Below are positions 1 to 7,801 of a DNA stretch of 25,474 nt, one piece after another. The stretch is from CAZMIL01 sp964566425. Its GTDB lineage: Bacteria > Patescibacteriota > Microgenomatia > UBA1406 > GWC2-37-13. The stretch lies in assembly GCA_964566425.1 (NCBI GenBank), contig CAZMIL010000010.1:1-25474 (forward strand), written 5' to 3'. How positions within the stretch are numbered: the first letter of the stretch is position 1; every line of letters begins with the position of its first letter. The notes under the pieces were generated by a model, which was not told the origin of the DNA, made no database searches, and was given only the letters and a program-made list of their open reading frames with translations. The position numbers and the translations under genes are program-made.

Positions 1-237
1 GCGCATGGATACTCTTCTTTGTCCTTTATCTGTAAATTGGTACATCAATTTGTCACCTTCCTGGCCGTATTTACCCATGAGAATTTCTTGATATTCAAGG
101 GCGGGCGTCTCTAGAGGTTCAAAGCCATAGGATTCAAACACCGAACGTAGCCGGCTAATCACATATTGGCGTTTTCGTGCTTGTTTTGGGGCAAAATCAC
201 GAAAGCCCTTGAGTGTTTGGGGCGAAATAGTAGCCAT
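1..237 (-). CDS. hisS: Histidyl-tRNA synthetase, N-terminal part (cut by window edge)
   Basis: The first 79 codons of a class II aminoacyl-tRNA synthetase that charges tRNA-His in the cytoplasm. I translated it by hand: it starts ATG at 237 and reads MATISPQTLKGFRDFAPKQA, the typical HisRS opening (LKGFRDF). It continues with the HisRS stretch FESYGFEPLETPALEY and then LMGKYGQEGDKLMYQFTD, the family's motif 1 region. The frame is open to position 1, so the rest lies outside the window. The gene starts 30 nt after the htrA stop and is probably the last visible member of the long minus-strand operon that begins with rpsF. No Shine-Dalgarno sequence is obvious. Identification is firm from the conserved N-terminus; completeness cannot be judged. 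Confidence 0.93.
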   Translation of the reverse strand, partial: MATISPQTLKGFRDFAPKQARKRQYVISRLRSVFESYGFEPLETPALEYQEILMGKYGQEGDKLMYQFTDKGQRRVSMR

Positions 238-267
238 AATGAGCAAATTATAGCAGAAATAAGCTCC

Positions 268-1404
268 TTACTTGTAAGCTTCGAGATTAAGAGTAAAATT
301 GATGGTTTGTCCGCTGCGCCAGATTGTTATGCCGATACGGTCGCCTATTTTCTTCTGGGCTACCAATTTTGTTAAGCCTTGTTGATCGCTGCCGTCGATT
401 TTTTTATTATCAAAAGTAGTAATAATATCGCTTTGTTTTATTCCGGCGCGATCGGCTGGAGAATTAGCCACGACTTCAACCACTTGGGCGCCTTCAACAG
501 CACTGTTCAACTTAGCTGTTTGAGGATCGATCATTTGATAACGAATTCCAATGTAAGGCCGTTCAAAGCTCGAGCCGTTTTTGCGAAAATTATCAATCAC
601 TTCTTTAATCACGTTGACCGGGATGGCAAACCCGATATTTTGTCCGCTTTGAGCCAAGGCTGTATTGATGCCGATAACCTGTCCCGTAGAGTTAAGCAAA
701 GGTCCCCCTGAGTTTCCGGGATTGATTGCGGCGTTGGTTTGAATGACGTTATCCAACTTTTCCACTGCCCCTTCAAGCGGCGATCCGGCAGTAATTCCTC
801 TACCCAACCCGGAAATAATCCCATTAGTTACGGTATTGGTGAATTGCCCCAAAGGGGTGCCGATGGCGATAACCAATTGACCGAGTTTAAGATTAGAAGA
901 ATCGCCAAGCGGCAACGGTGTTAAACCACCAACGCTAATTTTCAAAATAGCAATATCGTTTAGCGGATCGCGATAGATATTAGTAACATTATATTTCTTT
1001 TTGTCGTTGGTAATAACTGTGTAGGTTGTGGATGAATCACTGACTACGTGGCGGTTAGTGATAATTAGACCATCTGAGGAAATGATGAAGCCACTGCCGA
1101 TATTTTCTTGGACTTTTTCCGTCGGAGCAGGTGTGACCTCAAAAGGCACAAAAGGATTAAAAGGATTGATTTGAATTGAACTTTCTCCTTGCTGAGTTGT
1201 ATTGATGGCTACAGTAACGACAGAAGATAAAGACTTTTGGACGACATCTGTAATGACAGATTCCTCATAGACTACTTTTTCTTTCTCACCGCTAGTTTGA
1301 GGTAAGGGAGAAGAGTTAAATGTGCCTTGCGGGAAGAGATTAAACTTTTGGCCAATGGCTAATAAAATTATCAAAAAAACAATTAAATACAGCAAGCGTT
1401 TCAT
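268..1404 (-). CDS. htrA: HtrA/DegP-family trypsin-like serine protease, membrane anchored, one PDZ domain
   Basis: A 378-residue S1C protease for quality control of extracytoplasmic proteins. Residues 5-18 are an uncleaved-looking hydrophobic anchor (LYLIVFLIILLAIG), so the protease domain should face outward. The catalytic triad is visible: His119 in TNRHVV, Asp150 in PLNDIAILKI, Ser232 in NPGNSGGPLL. One PDZ domain follows at about 285-375 (YIGIRY, then SPADRAGIKQSDII). That is the DegS/HhoA-like single-PDZ layout and not the two-PDZ DegP layout. It lies 9 nt downstream of ctpA, so two surface proteases are probably co-transcribed. No Shine-Dalgarno sequence is seen before the ATG. Substrate specificity cannot be read from the sequence. 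Confidence 0.95.
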   Translation of the reverse strand: MKRLLYLIVFLIILLAIGQKFNLFPQGTFNSSPLPQTSGEKEKVVYEESVITDVVQKSLSSVVTVAINTTQQGESSIQINPFNPFVPFEVTPAPTEKVQENIGSGFIISSDGLIITNRHVVSDSSTTYTVITNDKKKYNVTNIYRDPLNDIAILKISVGGLTPLPLGDSSNLKLGQLVIAIGTPLGQFTNTVTNGIISGLGRGITAGSPLEGAVEKLDNVIQTNAAINPGNSGGPLLNSTGQVIGINTALAQSGQNIGFAIPVNVIKEVIDNFRKNGSSFERPYIGIRYQMIDPQTAKLNSAVEGAQVVEVVANSPADRAGIKQSDIITTFDNKKIDGSDQQGLTKLVAQKKIGDRIGITIWRSGQTINFTLNLEAYK

Positions 1405-1413
1405 AAAAGGTTA

Positions 1414-2676
1414 TCATTTTAATAATTGGTCAACGGCTTTTTCAAGCTGTTGATCGTTTTCGCGAGTCAGTGTGTTTCCTCCAGCGATTTTATTGTTGAT
1501 GCTAATATCGGGTTGAACGCCTTTGCCGTTAATCCACACTCCGTCGGGCAAAATCCATTTGGCAACTGTCACATGCAAGCCAGAGCCATCTTTGAGGTCT
1601 ACAGCTTCTTGAACAGAGCCTTTACCGAAAGACTTCTCCCCGACTAATTGTGCTCGTTTGTAATCATGAAGCGCGCCGGCAAAAATTTCCGAGGCCGAAG
1701 CAGAACCTTTATTAATCAAAATCTCAACGGGAATATTCAAGAGTTTTCCCTGACGAGAAACATTATAGTCTTTGTTTTTCCCGGTAGTTGATTCTTGTTT
1801 AACGACCAATTTTCCATATGGCAAAAAGTCTTCCGCTAAATAAACAGAACTTTCTAGAAATCCACCTGGATTGTCACGCAAATCAATGACCAATCCTTTA
1901 ATCTTTCCTTCGCTCCATTCTGAGGAGATTTGTTCTACGGCTTTATCCCATTCGTCATTGGTATTTTCACCAAATTGATTGATTTTGATATAGGCCACTT
2001 GAGGACAGTTGGACTTGCAGGCGAGTTTTTTTTCATTAGAAAATTCTATCGAAGCGACAATGATTTCTTCACGAGTAATGGTGACATCAAACGATTTTCC
2101 GTTACGGTTGAGGGTGAGTTTGACTTTCGTTCCTTTTTCGCCTCTGATTTTAGCTACTGCTTGGGGTAAAGCCCAACCTTGAGTTGATTGGCCGTCGACT
2201 TTGAGAATTATATCCCCGGCTTTGACTCCGGCTTTTTGTGCCGGCGAGTTCTTTAGCGGGGCAATAATGATGATTTGATTATTTTTGAGTCCGAGTTGCG
2301 CGCCGATACCTTGGAATTTACCGCCCAAATCCTCTTTTGATTGTTGGTTTTCTTTGGGAGTAAGGAAAAAGGTATAAGGGTCGCCTAAGGAATTGGTCAT
2401 TCCCTTAAGCGCTCCATAGAACATGTTTTGTCCATTGAGCTTGCTACGATCAACAAATTTATTTTGTAATGTATTCCAGACATCCCAGAAAAGTGAGAAA
2501 TCGACATTTTTAGTATTTTGAGCGTTTGTTGGATTAGAAGTATTAACAAGCCTGTATAAAGAGCTGTTAACATTGCTGTTTGGGCCGATATATTGACCTA
2601 ATTTAAAACCGATTCCGAAGAGAAAAACTCCTGCGCTAAGAAGGATCAAAATGTTAGTGCTCTTTTTGCCTTTCAT
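1414..2676 (-). CDS. ctpA: C-terminal processing peptidase (S41A), membrane anchored with PDZ domain
   Basis: A 420-residue serine protease of the CtpA/Prc family, which trims or degrades extracytoplasmic proteins from their C-termini. Residues 8-25 are hydrophobic (NILILLSAGVFLFGIGF), giving one N-terminal membrane anchor. A helical segment with FWDVWNTLQNKFVD and GMTNSLGDPYTFFL is the typical family N-domain. A PDZ domain lies at about 117-200 (GIGAQLGL, SPAQKAGVKAGDII). The S41 core contains VIDLRDNPGG at 263-272. The Ser-Lys dyad is inferred as Ser327 in GSASASE and Lys352 in FGKGSVQ; the 25-residue spacing equals that of known CtpA/Prc enzymes. It starts 1 nt after the upstream unknown gene and is followed closely by htrA. 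Confidence 0.95.
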   Translation of the reverse strand: MKGKKSTNILILLSAGVFLFGIGFKLGQYIGPNSNVNSSLYRLVNTSNPTNAQNTKNVDFSLFWDVWNTLQNKFVDRSKLNGQNMFYGALKGMTNSLGDPYTFFLTPKENQQSKEDLGGKFQGIGAQLGLKNNQIIIIAPLKNSPAQKAGVKAGDIILKVDGQSTQGWALPQAVAKIRGEKGTKVKLTLNRNGKSFDVTITREEIIVASIEFSNEKKLACKSNCPQVAYIKINQFGENTNDEWDKAVEQISSEWSEGKIKGLVIDLRDNPGGFLESSVYLAEDFLPYGKLVVKQESTTGKNKDYNVSRQGKLLNIPVEILINKGSASASEIFAGALHDYKRAQLVGEKSFGKGSVQEAVDLKDGSGLHVTVAKWILPDGVWINGKGVQPDISINNKIAGGNTLTRENDQQLEKAVDQLLK

Positions 2677-2677
2677 T

Positions 2678-3397
2678 TTATTGATAGAGGTAAATCAAAT
2701 TGTTTTGTTTAGAGGCGAGACAGTAAGGAGAACCCAGATTTTTAATTTCGTTTAAATCACTTGCCGATTTTAAAATAGCATGCGGCATTCCGAAATCGAC
2801 TGCAACTTCCTGACTGGTGACCACTCCCAAAAGTCCCATAACCTCAAATTTTACCTTAATGTACGCGTGAATGGAATTGGTAAATAATACTTTATTTTTG
2901 ACTTCATCTTCGGTTAATCTTTCCAGACCATCATTTTGGGCAAACAATACTTCCCCGCCGAAATCTTCGGAAGCCATTTTTGCATGGAAGACTTTTGCTC
3001 TATCTACTTTCAACGTGACTTCATTTCTTTTTACCTCCTCGACTCTTCCTTTGAAATAAGCGTACTTCACATCTTCTTTTTTCACCGCGGTACTAATCAG
3101 AATTGAGCCCTCCTCGTGGTTAATTTCTTTAATTGTGCCGCCGTACTCGCTGCGATAAATTTTCTGCGCCAAAAGAGTTTTTCTTTTTGCTAGAATCTCA
3201 CCTTTTTTGATTTCATCACCGACGACTTTAGTTAGGTGCATAAAAATATTTTCCGGTGGAATTTGCAATTTTTGAGCTAAATGTATTTTATTATCGGAAG
3301 TGTAAATTTTTTTGCTTAAAGGCGACTGAAAATCAACCTCTTGTCCTGCTTTAATCAATAATTTCTCGTCAGTAGAAACGTGAAAAGTGATAGTCAT
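2678..3397 (-). CDS. Unknown protein with barrel-sandwich (biotinyl/lipoyl-like) repeats
   Basis: A 239-residue soluble protein that I do not recognise. It has no signal peptide or membrane segment. The N-terminal half carries short turns typical of barrel-sandwich hybrid folds: LIKAGQEVDFQSPLSKK at about 14-30, then KVVGDEIKKGEILAKR at about 57-72, then YGGTIKEINHEEGSIL at about 84-99. The MKM biotin/lipoate attachment motif is absent, so it is unlikely to be a carrier protein. The C-terminal half is mixed alpha/beta and ends with a hydrophobic YLYQ. It sits between rpsR and ctpA with gaps of 12 and 1 nt, so it is translated from the same mRNA as S6, SSB and S18. The fold statement is an inference from turn patterns only; the function is unknown. 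Confidence 0.75.
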   Translation of the reverse strand: MTITFHVSTDEKLLIKAGQEVDFQSPLSKKIYTSDNKIHLAQKLQIPPENIFMHLTKVVGDEIKKGEILAKRKTLLAQKIYRSEYGGTIKEINHEEGSILISTAVKKEDVKYAYFKGRVEEVKRNEVTLKVDRAKVFHAKMASEDFGGEVLFAQNDGLERLTEDEVKNKVLFTNSIHAYIKVKFEVMGLLGVVTSQEVAVDFGMPHAILKSASDLNEIKNLGSPYCLASKQNNLIYLYQ

Positions 3398-3409
3398 TCT
3401 TTGATTATA

Positions 3410-3619
3410 TCACTTCGAGCTTTGGTAAGAAATATAAGGTAGAAGGCCAAGATATCGGGCGTACTTGATTTGCTTGGTTAGTTCGCGTTGATGACGCGCA
3501 CAGACATTAGTTTTATTACGACCAAGAATTTTTTTCCGAGGAGAAATAAATTTCTCCAAATTCTCAATATCTTTAAAAGAGGGCTTGACGTGATGCTGGC
3601 AAAAAAAACATTTATTCAT
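3410..3619 (-). CDS. rpsR: 30S ribosomal protein S18
   Basis: A 69-residue protein of the small-subunit platform, where S18 binds next to S6. The conserved S18 body is visible: ENLEKFISPRKKILGRNKT followed by CARHQRELTKQIKYARYLGL and a YLP-like end (LLPYISY). The N-terminus keeps a CFFC pair and a CARH site, which together form a C3H-type zinc site. This is therefore the zinc-binding (C+) version of S18. The start ATG at 3619 is the only sensible one, giving the usual length. It follows ssb by 2 nt in the conserved order rpsF-ssb-rpsR. Confidence 0.97.
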   Translation of the reverse strand: MNKCFFCQHHVKPSFKDIENLEKFISPRKKILGRNKTNVCARHQRELTKQIKYARYLGLLPYISYQSSK

Positions 3620-3621
3620 GT

Positions 3622-4125
3622 TTAGAAAGGAATATCATCGGGGTCAACTGTTTCCTCTTGGTCTGCAGGAGTAGCTTTTTTGCTTTTTTTAGTGGAGATT
3701 TTTTTATTTTCTTCTTCGACTTCGGGCGTCGGGGCTTCTTCCGACTCGGGAGTTGGGCCTTCCAACTCTTCTTCGTTACTTGCTCTTCTGCCGTCTGAAA
3801 AAACAATAAAATCATCGAGAACGATTTCGGTGATGTTGCGTTGTTGGCCGTCTTTACCCGTAAAAGAGCGGTATGCTAATCTCCCTTCGAGATAAACCTT
3901 TCTCCCTTTAGTTAATAATTTACTACACAGTTCGGCCAACTTGTTCCAAGCGACGATGCGGTGATATTGTGTGTCTTCTTTGGTTTGGCCTTCAGCAGTG
4001 GTCCAGGAACGGTTGGTAGCAATGCCGAAAGTGCAGACGGGGGCGCCGGCCGGTGTATACTTCAACTCCGGGTCGCGTGTCAGATTTCCGAGAAGAATAA
4101 CTTTATTTAAAGATCTGGCCGCCAT
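3622..4125 (-). CDS. ssb: Single-stranded DNA-binding protein
   Basis: A 167-residue SSB that coats single-stranded DNA and recruits repair and replication partners. Residues 1-110 are the OB fold: it opens MAARSLNKVILLGNLTRDPE, continues with YTPAGAPVCTFGIATNRSW, and includes VYLEGRLAYRSF. A low-complexity acidic/lysine linker (about 115-158) leads to the tip DPDDIPF, the conserved acidic tail that binds partner proteins. Length and domain order are normal for bacterial SSB. It lies between rpsF (4 nt gap) and rpsR (2 nt gap), the usual bacterial arrangement, so it is co-transcribed with S6 and S18. Confidence 0.97.
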   Translation of the reverse strand: MAARSLNKVILLGNLTRDPELKYTPAGAPVCTFGIATNRSWTTAEGQTKEDTQYHRIVAWNKLAELCSKLLTKGRKVYLEGRLAYRSFTGKDGQQRNITEIVLDDFIVFSDGRRASNEEELEGPTPESEEAPTPEVEEENKKISTKKSKKATPADQEETVDPDDIPF

Positions 4126-4129
4126 AAAT

Positions 4130-4396
4130 TTAATTTTCCTCCTTCAATAACAGGTAACGTAAAATCTTCTCATTAAAATTAAGTTTTTTCTTCAAGTCTG
4201 ATAGTCCTTTTCCATCAATTTCCAATTTCCATTCAAAAAAATTAGCGGTATTACTTTTCTTAATAGGATAAGCCAAGGTTTTTTTACCCCATTTTTTTTC
4301 TTCAAGAACTTTTCCTGAAGCTGATTTGACCAATTCTTTGAGTGTTTTTAATTCTTCTTCGTCTGGCAGAAGAAAAACCATTTCGTATCGGCTCAT
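4130..4396 (-). CDS. rpsF: 30S ribosomal protein S6
   Basis: An 88-residue small-subunit protein, partner of S18. The ferredoxin-like S6 fold is recognisable: SRYEMVFLLPDEEELKTL, then KWGKKTLAYPIKKSNTANFF, then ILRYLLLKEE at the C-terminus. An upstream in-frame ATG at 4408 would add MFCF; I prefer 4396 because S6 proteins begin a few residues before the YE motif. No Shine-Dalgarno sequence is seen for either start. It heads the operon that runs to hisS. The divergent glycosyltransferase frame opens at 4409, so promoters in both directions must lie in or around 4397-4430. Confidence 0.95.
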   Translation of the reverse strand: MSRYEMVFLLPDEEELKTLKELVKSASGKVLEEKKWGKKTLAYPIKKSNTANFFEWKLEIDGKGLSDLKKKLNFNEKILRYLLLKEEN

Positions 4397-4408
4397 AAAG
4401 CAAAACAT

Positions 4409-6025
4409 ATGATAATATTAAGCGTGGAAAAAATCAAGCGCATAGTGTTGTTTTTGCTTGTTCTTTTACTCTTATATACTCGTTTTGTCGGTTTGAACTG
4501 GGGTCTGCCCTACCCTTTTCATCCCGACGAACGCAATATGGCTGTCGCAGTTGAACAACTGCATTGCAATTTTTCCATTTGGAGGGAATGTTTTAATCCA
4601 AACTTTTTTGCTTACGGTCAATTTCCGCTTTATCTAGCCTACCTTTTAATATATTTGTTTAAATTGTTAAACGGTCATCTCTTAATTCCTCCTTCTTTTT
4701 TGGAAGCAACACTGGCGTTACGTTTCATCTCGGCTTTGGCTTCGGTCGCTGGTGTTTGGATGATGTGGAAAATTGTGGAGCTGTTTCTCGGTGGTAAGCA
4801 GAGTTGGGAGCTGAAAGTTATTAGCGGGTTGTTATTTATTTTTTCACCCATCCTCATTCAAGCTGCGCATTTCGGCACAACAGAAGCTCTATTAATGTTT
4901 TTTTACAGCGCATTAGTTTATTTGGGTTTGAAGTTACTCAATCAAAAAATTTCTCTAAATAGACTCATTTTGTTTTCAGGTTTGATTTCTGGTTTAGCGA
5001 TTGCAACCAAAGTCACCGCGCTAATTTTTACCGCCCTACCTATATTGCTGTTATTGGGGAGAATTTGGTTGGTCAAAGGAGAAATCAAAAAGACTCTGTT
5101 AGCTCTGTTTAAATTTGGACTGTTAACTGCTCTTATTGGCATAATTTTTTCTCCTTATAATCTATTGGCGATTAACGATTTTTTGGGCTCGATGCGTTAT
5201 GAGAGCGCGGTGGCGGCCGGCACAGAGCGAGTTTTTTATACTCGCCAGTTTGAGAATACCTTGCCGGTAATTTTCCAATTCAGTAAAATCTTCCCCTATA
5301 CATTCGGTTGGCCAATTCTATTCTTATTTGTCGCCGGATTATTCTTTCTTCCTTTTAATAAACAATACAATTGGTTGCGTTACGCGTGGTTGATTTATTT
5401 TCTTCCGGTTTCTTTCCTTTATGCTAAGTGGACGAGATTTATGACCCCTGTGATGCCGCTGATGTTGATTATTGCGGTTTTGGCTTTAGTTGTTTTTTTC
5501 AAACGAATAAAAGCAGTCTTGTGGTTGATAGTCCTTTTAGCCATTCTTCCTGGCCTGGCATATCTGACAATTTATACTCACCCGGATGTCCGGCAAGCCG
5601 CTTCAGACTGGATTTACAGGTATATCCCAAGCAATTCTTTTATTCTCTCCGAAACCGGTAACGTTGTCGATATTCCTCTCCGGGCAGATGGATATAAAAT
5701 CGTTTCCTTTAATTTTTACAATTTAGACGAAGATTATAAGCTACAAAAAGAACTATCAGAAGAGATTAAAAAAGCGGATTATATTTTTGTCCCTTCTCGG
5801 AGAATCTTTATGAACCGTTTGGGGAAACAGTACCCTTTGCTTAACATTTATTATGACAAACTTTTTTCTGGGCAGTTGGGTTTTAAACTAGTAACGGAGT
5901 TTACGGCTTACCCGAAACTTAGTTTTGCCGGCAGAACTTTGTTAGAATTTCCTGATGAACAGGCAGAAGAGACTTGGACCGTTTTTGACCATCCGGTAAT
6001 TAGAATTTATCAACGTAAACTATGA
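4409..6025 (+). CDS. GT-C membrane glycosyltransferase (PMT/ArnT type)
   Basis: Up to 538 residues, an integral membrane glycosyltransferase of the dolichyl-phosphate-mannose:protein mannosyltransferase (GT39/GT83) superfamily, which moves a sugar from a polyprenyl-phosphate donor to an acceptor outside the membrane. The first membrane helix (about 11-26) is followed by an external loop with HPDERN at 38-43, the acidic DE pair typical of GT-C catalytic loops. About ten further hydrophobic segments follow to about residue 395, then a soluble C-terminal domain with IPSNSFILSETGN. The ATG at 4409 is the outer limit. The GTG at 4424 (giving EKIKRIVLFLLVLL after the start) is the alternative, supported by the -10 box at 4411. 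It overlaps the next gene by 4 nt. Donor and acceptor are unknown. Confidence 0.85.
   Translation: MIILSVEKIKRIVLFLLVLLLLYTRFVGLNWGLPYPFHPDERNMAVAVEQLHCNFSIWRECFNPNFFAYGQFPLYLAYLLIYLFKLLNGHLLIPPSFLEATLALRFISALASVAGVWMMWKIVELFLGGKQSWELKVISGLLFIFSPILIQAAHFGTTEALLMFFYSALVYLGLKLLNQKISLNRLILFSGLISGLAIATKVTALIFTALPILLLLGRIWLVKGEIKKTLLALFKFGLLTALIGIIFSPYNLLAINDFLGSMRYESAVAAGTERVFYTRQFENTLPVIFQFSKIFPYTFGWPILFLFVAGLFFLPFNKQYNWLRYAWLIYFLPVSFLYAKWTRFMTPVMPLMLIIAVLALVVFFKRIKAVLWLIVLLAILPGLAYLTIYTHPDVRQAASDWIYRYIPSNSFILSETGNVVDIPLRADGYKIVSFNFYNLDEDYKLQKELSEEIKKADYIFVPSRRIFMNRLGKQYPLLNIYYDKLFSGQLGFKLVTEFTAYPKLSFAGRTLLEFPDEQAEETWTVFDHPVIRIYQRKL
4411..4416 (+). promoter_or_regulatory. Putative -10 box (GATAAT) for the glycosyltransferase
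   Basis: GATAAT matches five of six -10 positions and is followed after 7 nt by an in-frame GTG at 4424. That spacing puts the expected transcription start on the start codon, as at several other genes here. No convincing -35 box is seen, so the call is tentative. Confidence 0.35.
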
Positions 6026-6651
6026 AAAAAGTAATTCTTTTTGATTTTGACGGGACGTTGGCCGATACTCTCCAACTGATTCTAGAAATTGTCAATAAAC
6101 ATTTAATCGCGGACGGATATGATCCGATTTCGCAGACAGAGTTAAAAAAACTGCGGGAAATGAACCCTCTACAATTAGTTGCCCATTTTAAATTTCCGAT
6201 ATGGAAAATTCCCGGCATAGTTAAAGCGGTAAGAAGCGATCTTCATAAGGAGGTTAAGCGGATCACCATTTTTCCCGGAATCAAGAAATTGATTGGTGAT
6301 TTGAGAAAAAACAATTTTCAGCTAGCGGTTTTGAGCTCCAACGTTCCTGGGACGATTAACGAGTTTATAAAACTTAAGCATCTGCCTGCTTTTGATTATG
6401 TTAAATGCGAACCAAATATTTTTGAGAAATCGAAACTGATTAAGAAATTTTTACAAGAACATTCTTTATCCGCGAAAGATGTCATCTACGTGGGCGACGA
6501 GGTTAGAGATATTGAGGCTTGTCACAGTATTGGAGTGCCGATTATTTCGGTAACTTGGGGGTTCAACGACACAAAATCATTGCGGAGTTTAAAACCTGAT
6601 GGTTTGGTCAATAAACCTAGAGAAATTCTCAAACTGGTAAATGAAACTTGA
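6022..6651 (+). CDS. HAD-superfamily hydrolase, phosphoglycolate-phosphatase-like
   Basis: A 209-residue cytoplasmic phosphatase-like enzyme. HAD motif I is FDFDGTLADT with nucleophile Asp8 and acid/base Asp10; motif II is AVLSSNVP; a motif III lysine lies in EKSKLIKKF; motif IV is YVGDEVRDIEAC. A helical cap domain lies at about 18-85, as in the Gph/PGMB group. The start codon overlaps the glycosyltransferase stop in an ATGA junction, so the two are translationally coupled. The substrate cannot be read from the sequence: 2-phosphoglycolate is the default annotation, but pairing with a lipid-linked glycosyltransferase would also allow a sugar phosphate. Confidence 0.9.
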   Translation: MKKVILFDFDGTLADTLQLILEIVNKHLIADGYDPISQTELKKLREMNPLQLVAHFKFPIWKIPGIVKAVRSDLHKEVKRITIFPGIKKLIGDLRKNNFQLAVLSSNVPGTINEFIKLKHLPAFDYVKCEPNIFEKSKLIKKFLQEHSLSAKDVIYVGDEVRDIEACHSIGVPIISVTWGFNDTKSLRSLKPDGLVNKPREILKLVNET

Positions 6652-6669
6652 GAGGTATATAATTTGAAT

Positions 6670-7413
6670 ATGAACAATTCCACAGTTAAAAACACAATCC
6701 TGATCGGTGTTGTTTTGTTGTTTTTTCTCTGGCTGATTAGAGTTCTTGATATTTCTTATCCCTTAACTGTAACTAATATCAATAAATCGGCAGAGTTTTC
6801 GGTCATCGGTGAGGGGAAGGTTGACGCTATCCCTAATAAAGCAGAAGTGAGCTTGGGAGTCACGGCACAGAATACATCCTCTGTGGCGTCAGCTCAACAA
6901 CAGATTAACAATGTAAACAACAGACTTATTACAGCGATGAAAAAATTAGGAATTAAGACGTTTGATATTAAAACTACCAATTATTCGCTTAGTCCCAATT
7001 ACCCACCGAAACCTTTGCAATCTGGACTTAGTGACTATACCGGAAATGCTACAATCGTCGTTACTGTTAGAAATATAACTCTTGTGCCGCAAGTTTTGCA
7101 GGCCGCCACCGACGCAGGGGCAAACGAAGTTCAAGGCATCAATTATACTATTGATGACCCGAGTGTTTATCGTGAGCAAGCTAGAAACAAAGCCATTGCC
7201 AACGCCAAAGAACAGGCAGCAAGATTGGCGAGCACGCTCGGCATCCGTTTAGGCAAAATAACCAACATTATCGAGACCTCTCCGGAAATAATTCCACCTA
7301 TTTATCGAACAATGAGTGCGGTTGGCGGTACAGGCGGAGCAGCGTTTCCGGAAGTTCAGCCCGGAACCCAAACTATCACTTCCACAGTGACCTTATACTT
7401 TGAGAAAAAATAA
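6670..7413 (+). CDS. SIMPL-domain (DUF541) protein, membrane anchored
   Basis: About 247 residues. An N-terminal hydrophobic segment (TILIGVVLLFFLWLIRV) anchors it, and the rest should lie outside the membrane. The SIMPL domain is clear: FSVIGEGKVDAIPNKAEVSL, ATIVVTVRNI, ANEVQGINYTIDD, then ARLASTLGIRLGKI and a final TVTLYFEKK. Members of the family are oligomeric periplasmic or surface proteins of uncertain role, known from oxidative-stress and kinase-signalling contexts. A TTG at 6664 lies 8 nt after a GAGAGG and is a possible start; the ATG at 6670 is two codons later. It follows the HAD gene by 18 nt and is probably co-transcribed. TATAAT at 6658-6663 may allow an extra start of transcription. 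Confidence 0.88.
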   Translation: MNNSTVKNTILIGVVLLFFLWLIRVLDISYPLTVTNINKSAEFSVIGEGKVDAIPNKAEVSLGVTAQNTSSVASAQQQINNVNNRLITAMKKLGIKTFDIKTTNYSLSPNYPPKPLQSGLSDYTGNATIVVTVRNITLVPQVLQAATDAGANEVQGINYTIDDPSVYREQARNKAIANAKEQAARLASTLGIRLGKITNIIETSPEIIPPIYRTMSAVGGTGGAAFPEVQPGTQTITSTVTLYFEKK

Positions 7414-7447
7414 GAAGAAAACAATTACAAAGACCAGAAAAATAAAC

Positions 7448-7774
7448 TCACTGGACATATTCTTCGCTAAATTTTTTGATAACTTTTTCAGCTTTTTTCC
7501 GTCGTTGTGGATCACGTAATTGTCTATCAAATTCACGGTGGACAAAAAGAAATAGAATTTGTTGATCAGTCAAAACAGTATGACCATTGTTTTTGGGCAA
7601 ACTTTTTCCGAATACTTTTTCCAGAACATCAGGTTTTGCGTAACGTGGCAAAACAGCTCTGACATGATCAATCTTTGCTCCATTAATTATTCCTGTTGCG
7701 TGCATCTCTTTCAAAGCTTTAGGTAAAACTGTTTTTATCTGTTCTTCAAATGGCACGCGTTGCTCTTTTTCCAT
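7448..7774 (-). CDS. Unknown 108-residue soluble protein under a putative attenuator
   Basis: I do not recognise this protein. It is 108 residues, charged, mostly helical in appearance, with no membrane segment or signal peptide. Notable stretches are IKTVLPKALKEMHATGIING near the N-terminus, HVRAVLPRYAKPDVLEKVFG in the middle and QQILFLFVHREFDRQLRD towards the end. The helical pattern could suit a small nucleic-acid-binding or adaptor protein, but no motif supports a named function. It converges on the SIMPL gene (34 nt between stops). The start ATG at 7774 lies only 5 nt after the T-run of an intrinsic terminator in the same orientation, so expression should require read-through. No Shine-Dalgarno sequence is visible. 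Confidence 0.72.
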   Translation of the reverse strand: MEKEQRVPFEEQIKTVLPKALKEMHATGIINGAKIDHVRAVLPRYAKPDVLEKVFGKSLPKNNGHTVLTDQQILFLFVHREFDRQLRDPQRRKKAEKVIKKFSEEYVQ

Positions 7775-7779
7775 AAACT

Positions 7780-7801
7780 AAAAAACCCGCCTTTCGGCGG
7801 G
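7780..7801 (-). terminator. Intrinsic terminator with GAAA tetraloop, ahead of the 108-residue gene
   Basis: On the minus strand CCCGCC (7801-7796), GAAA loop (7795-7792), GGCGGG (7791-7786) and then six T (7785-7780). A perfect 6-bp GC stem closed by a GNRA loop and followed by a U-tract is a strong rho-independent terminator. It is unusual in lying immediately before a start codon, not after a gene. Confidence 0.85.

Noticed and set aside
4397..4408. rpsF start at ATG 4408
   Set aside because: It adds MFCF before the conserved S6 N-terminus and abuts the divergent frame; ATG 4396 gives the usual beginning.
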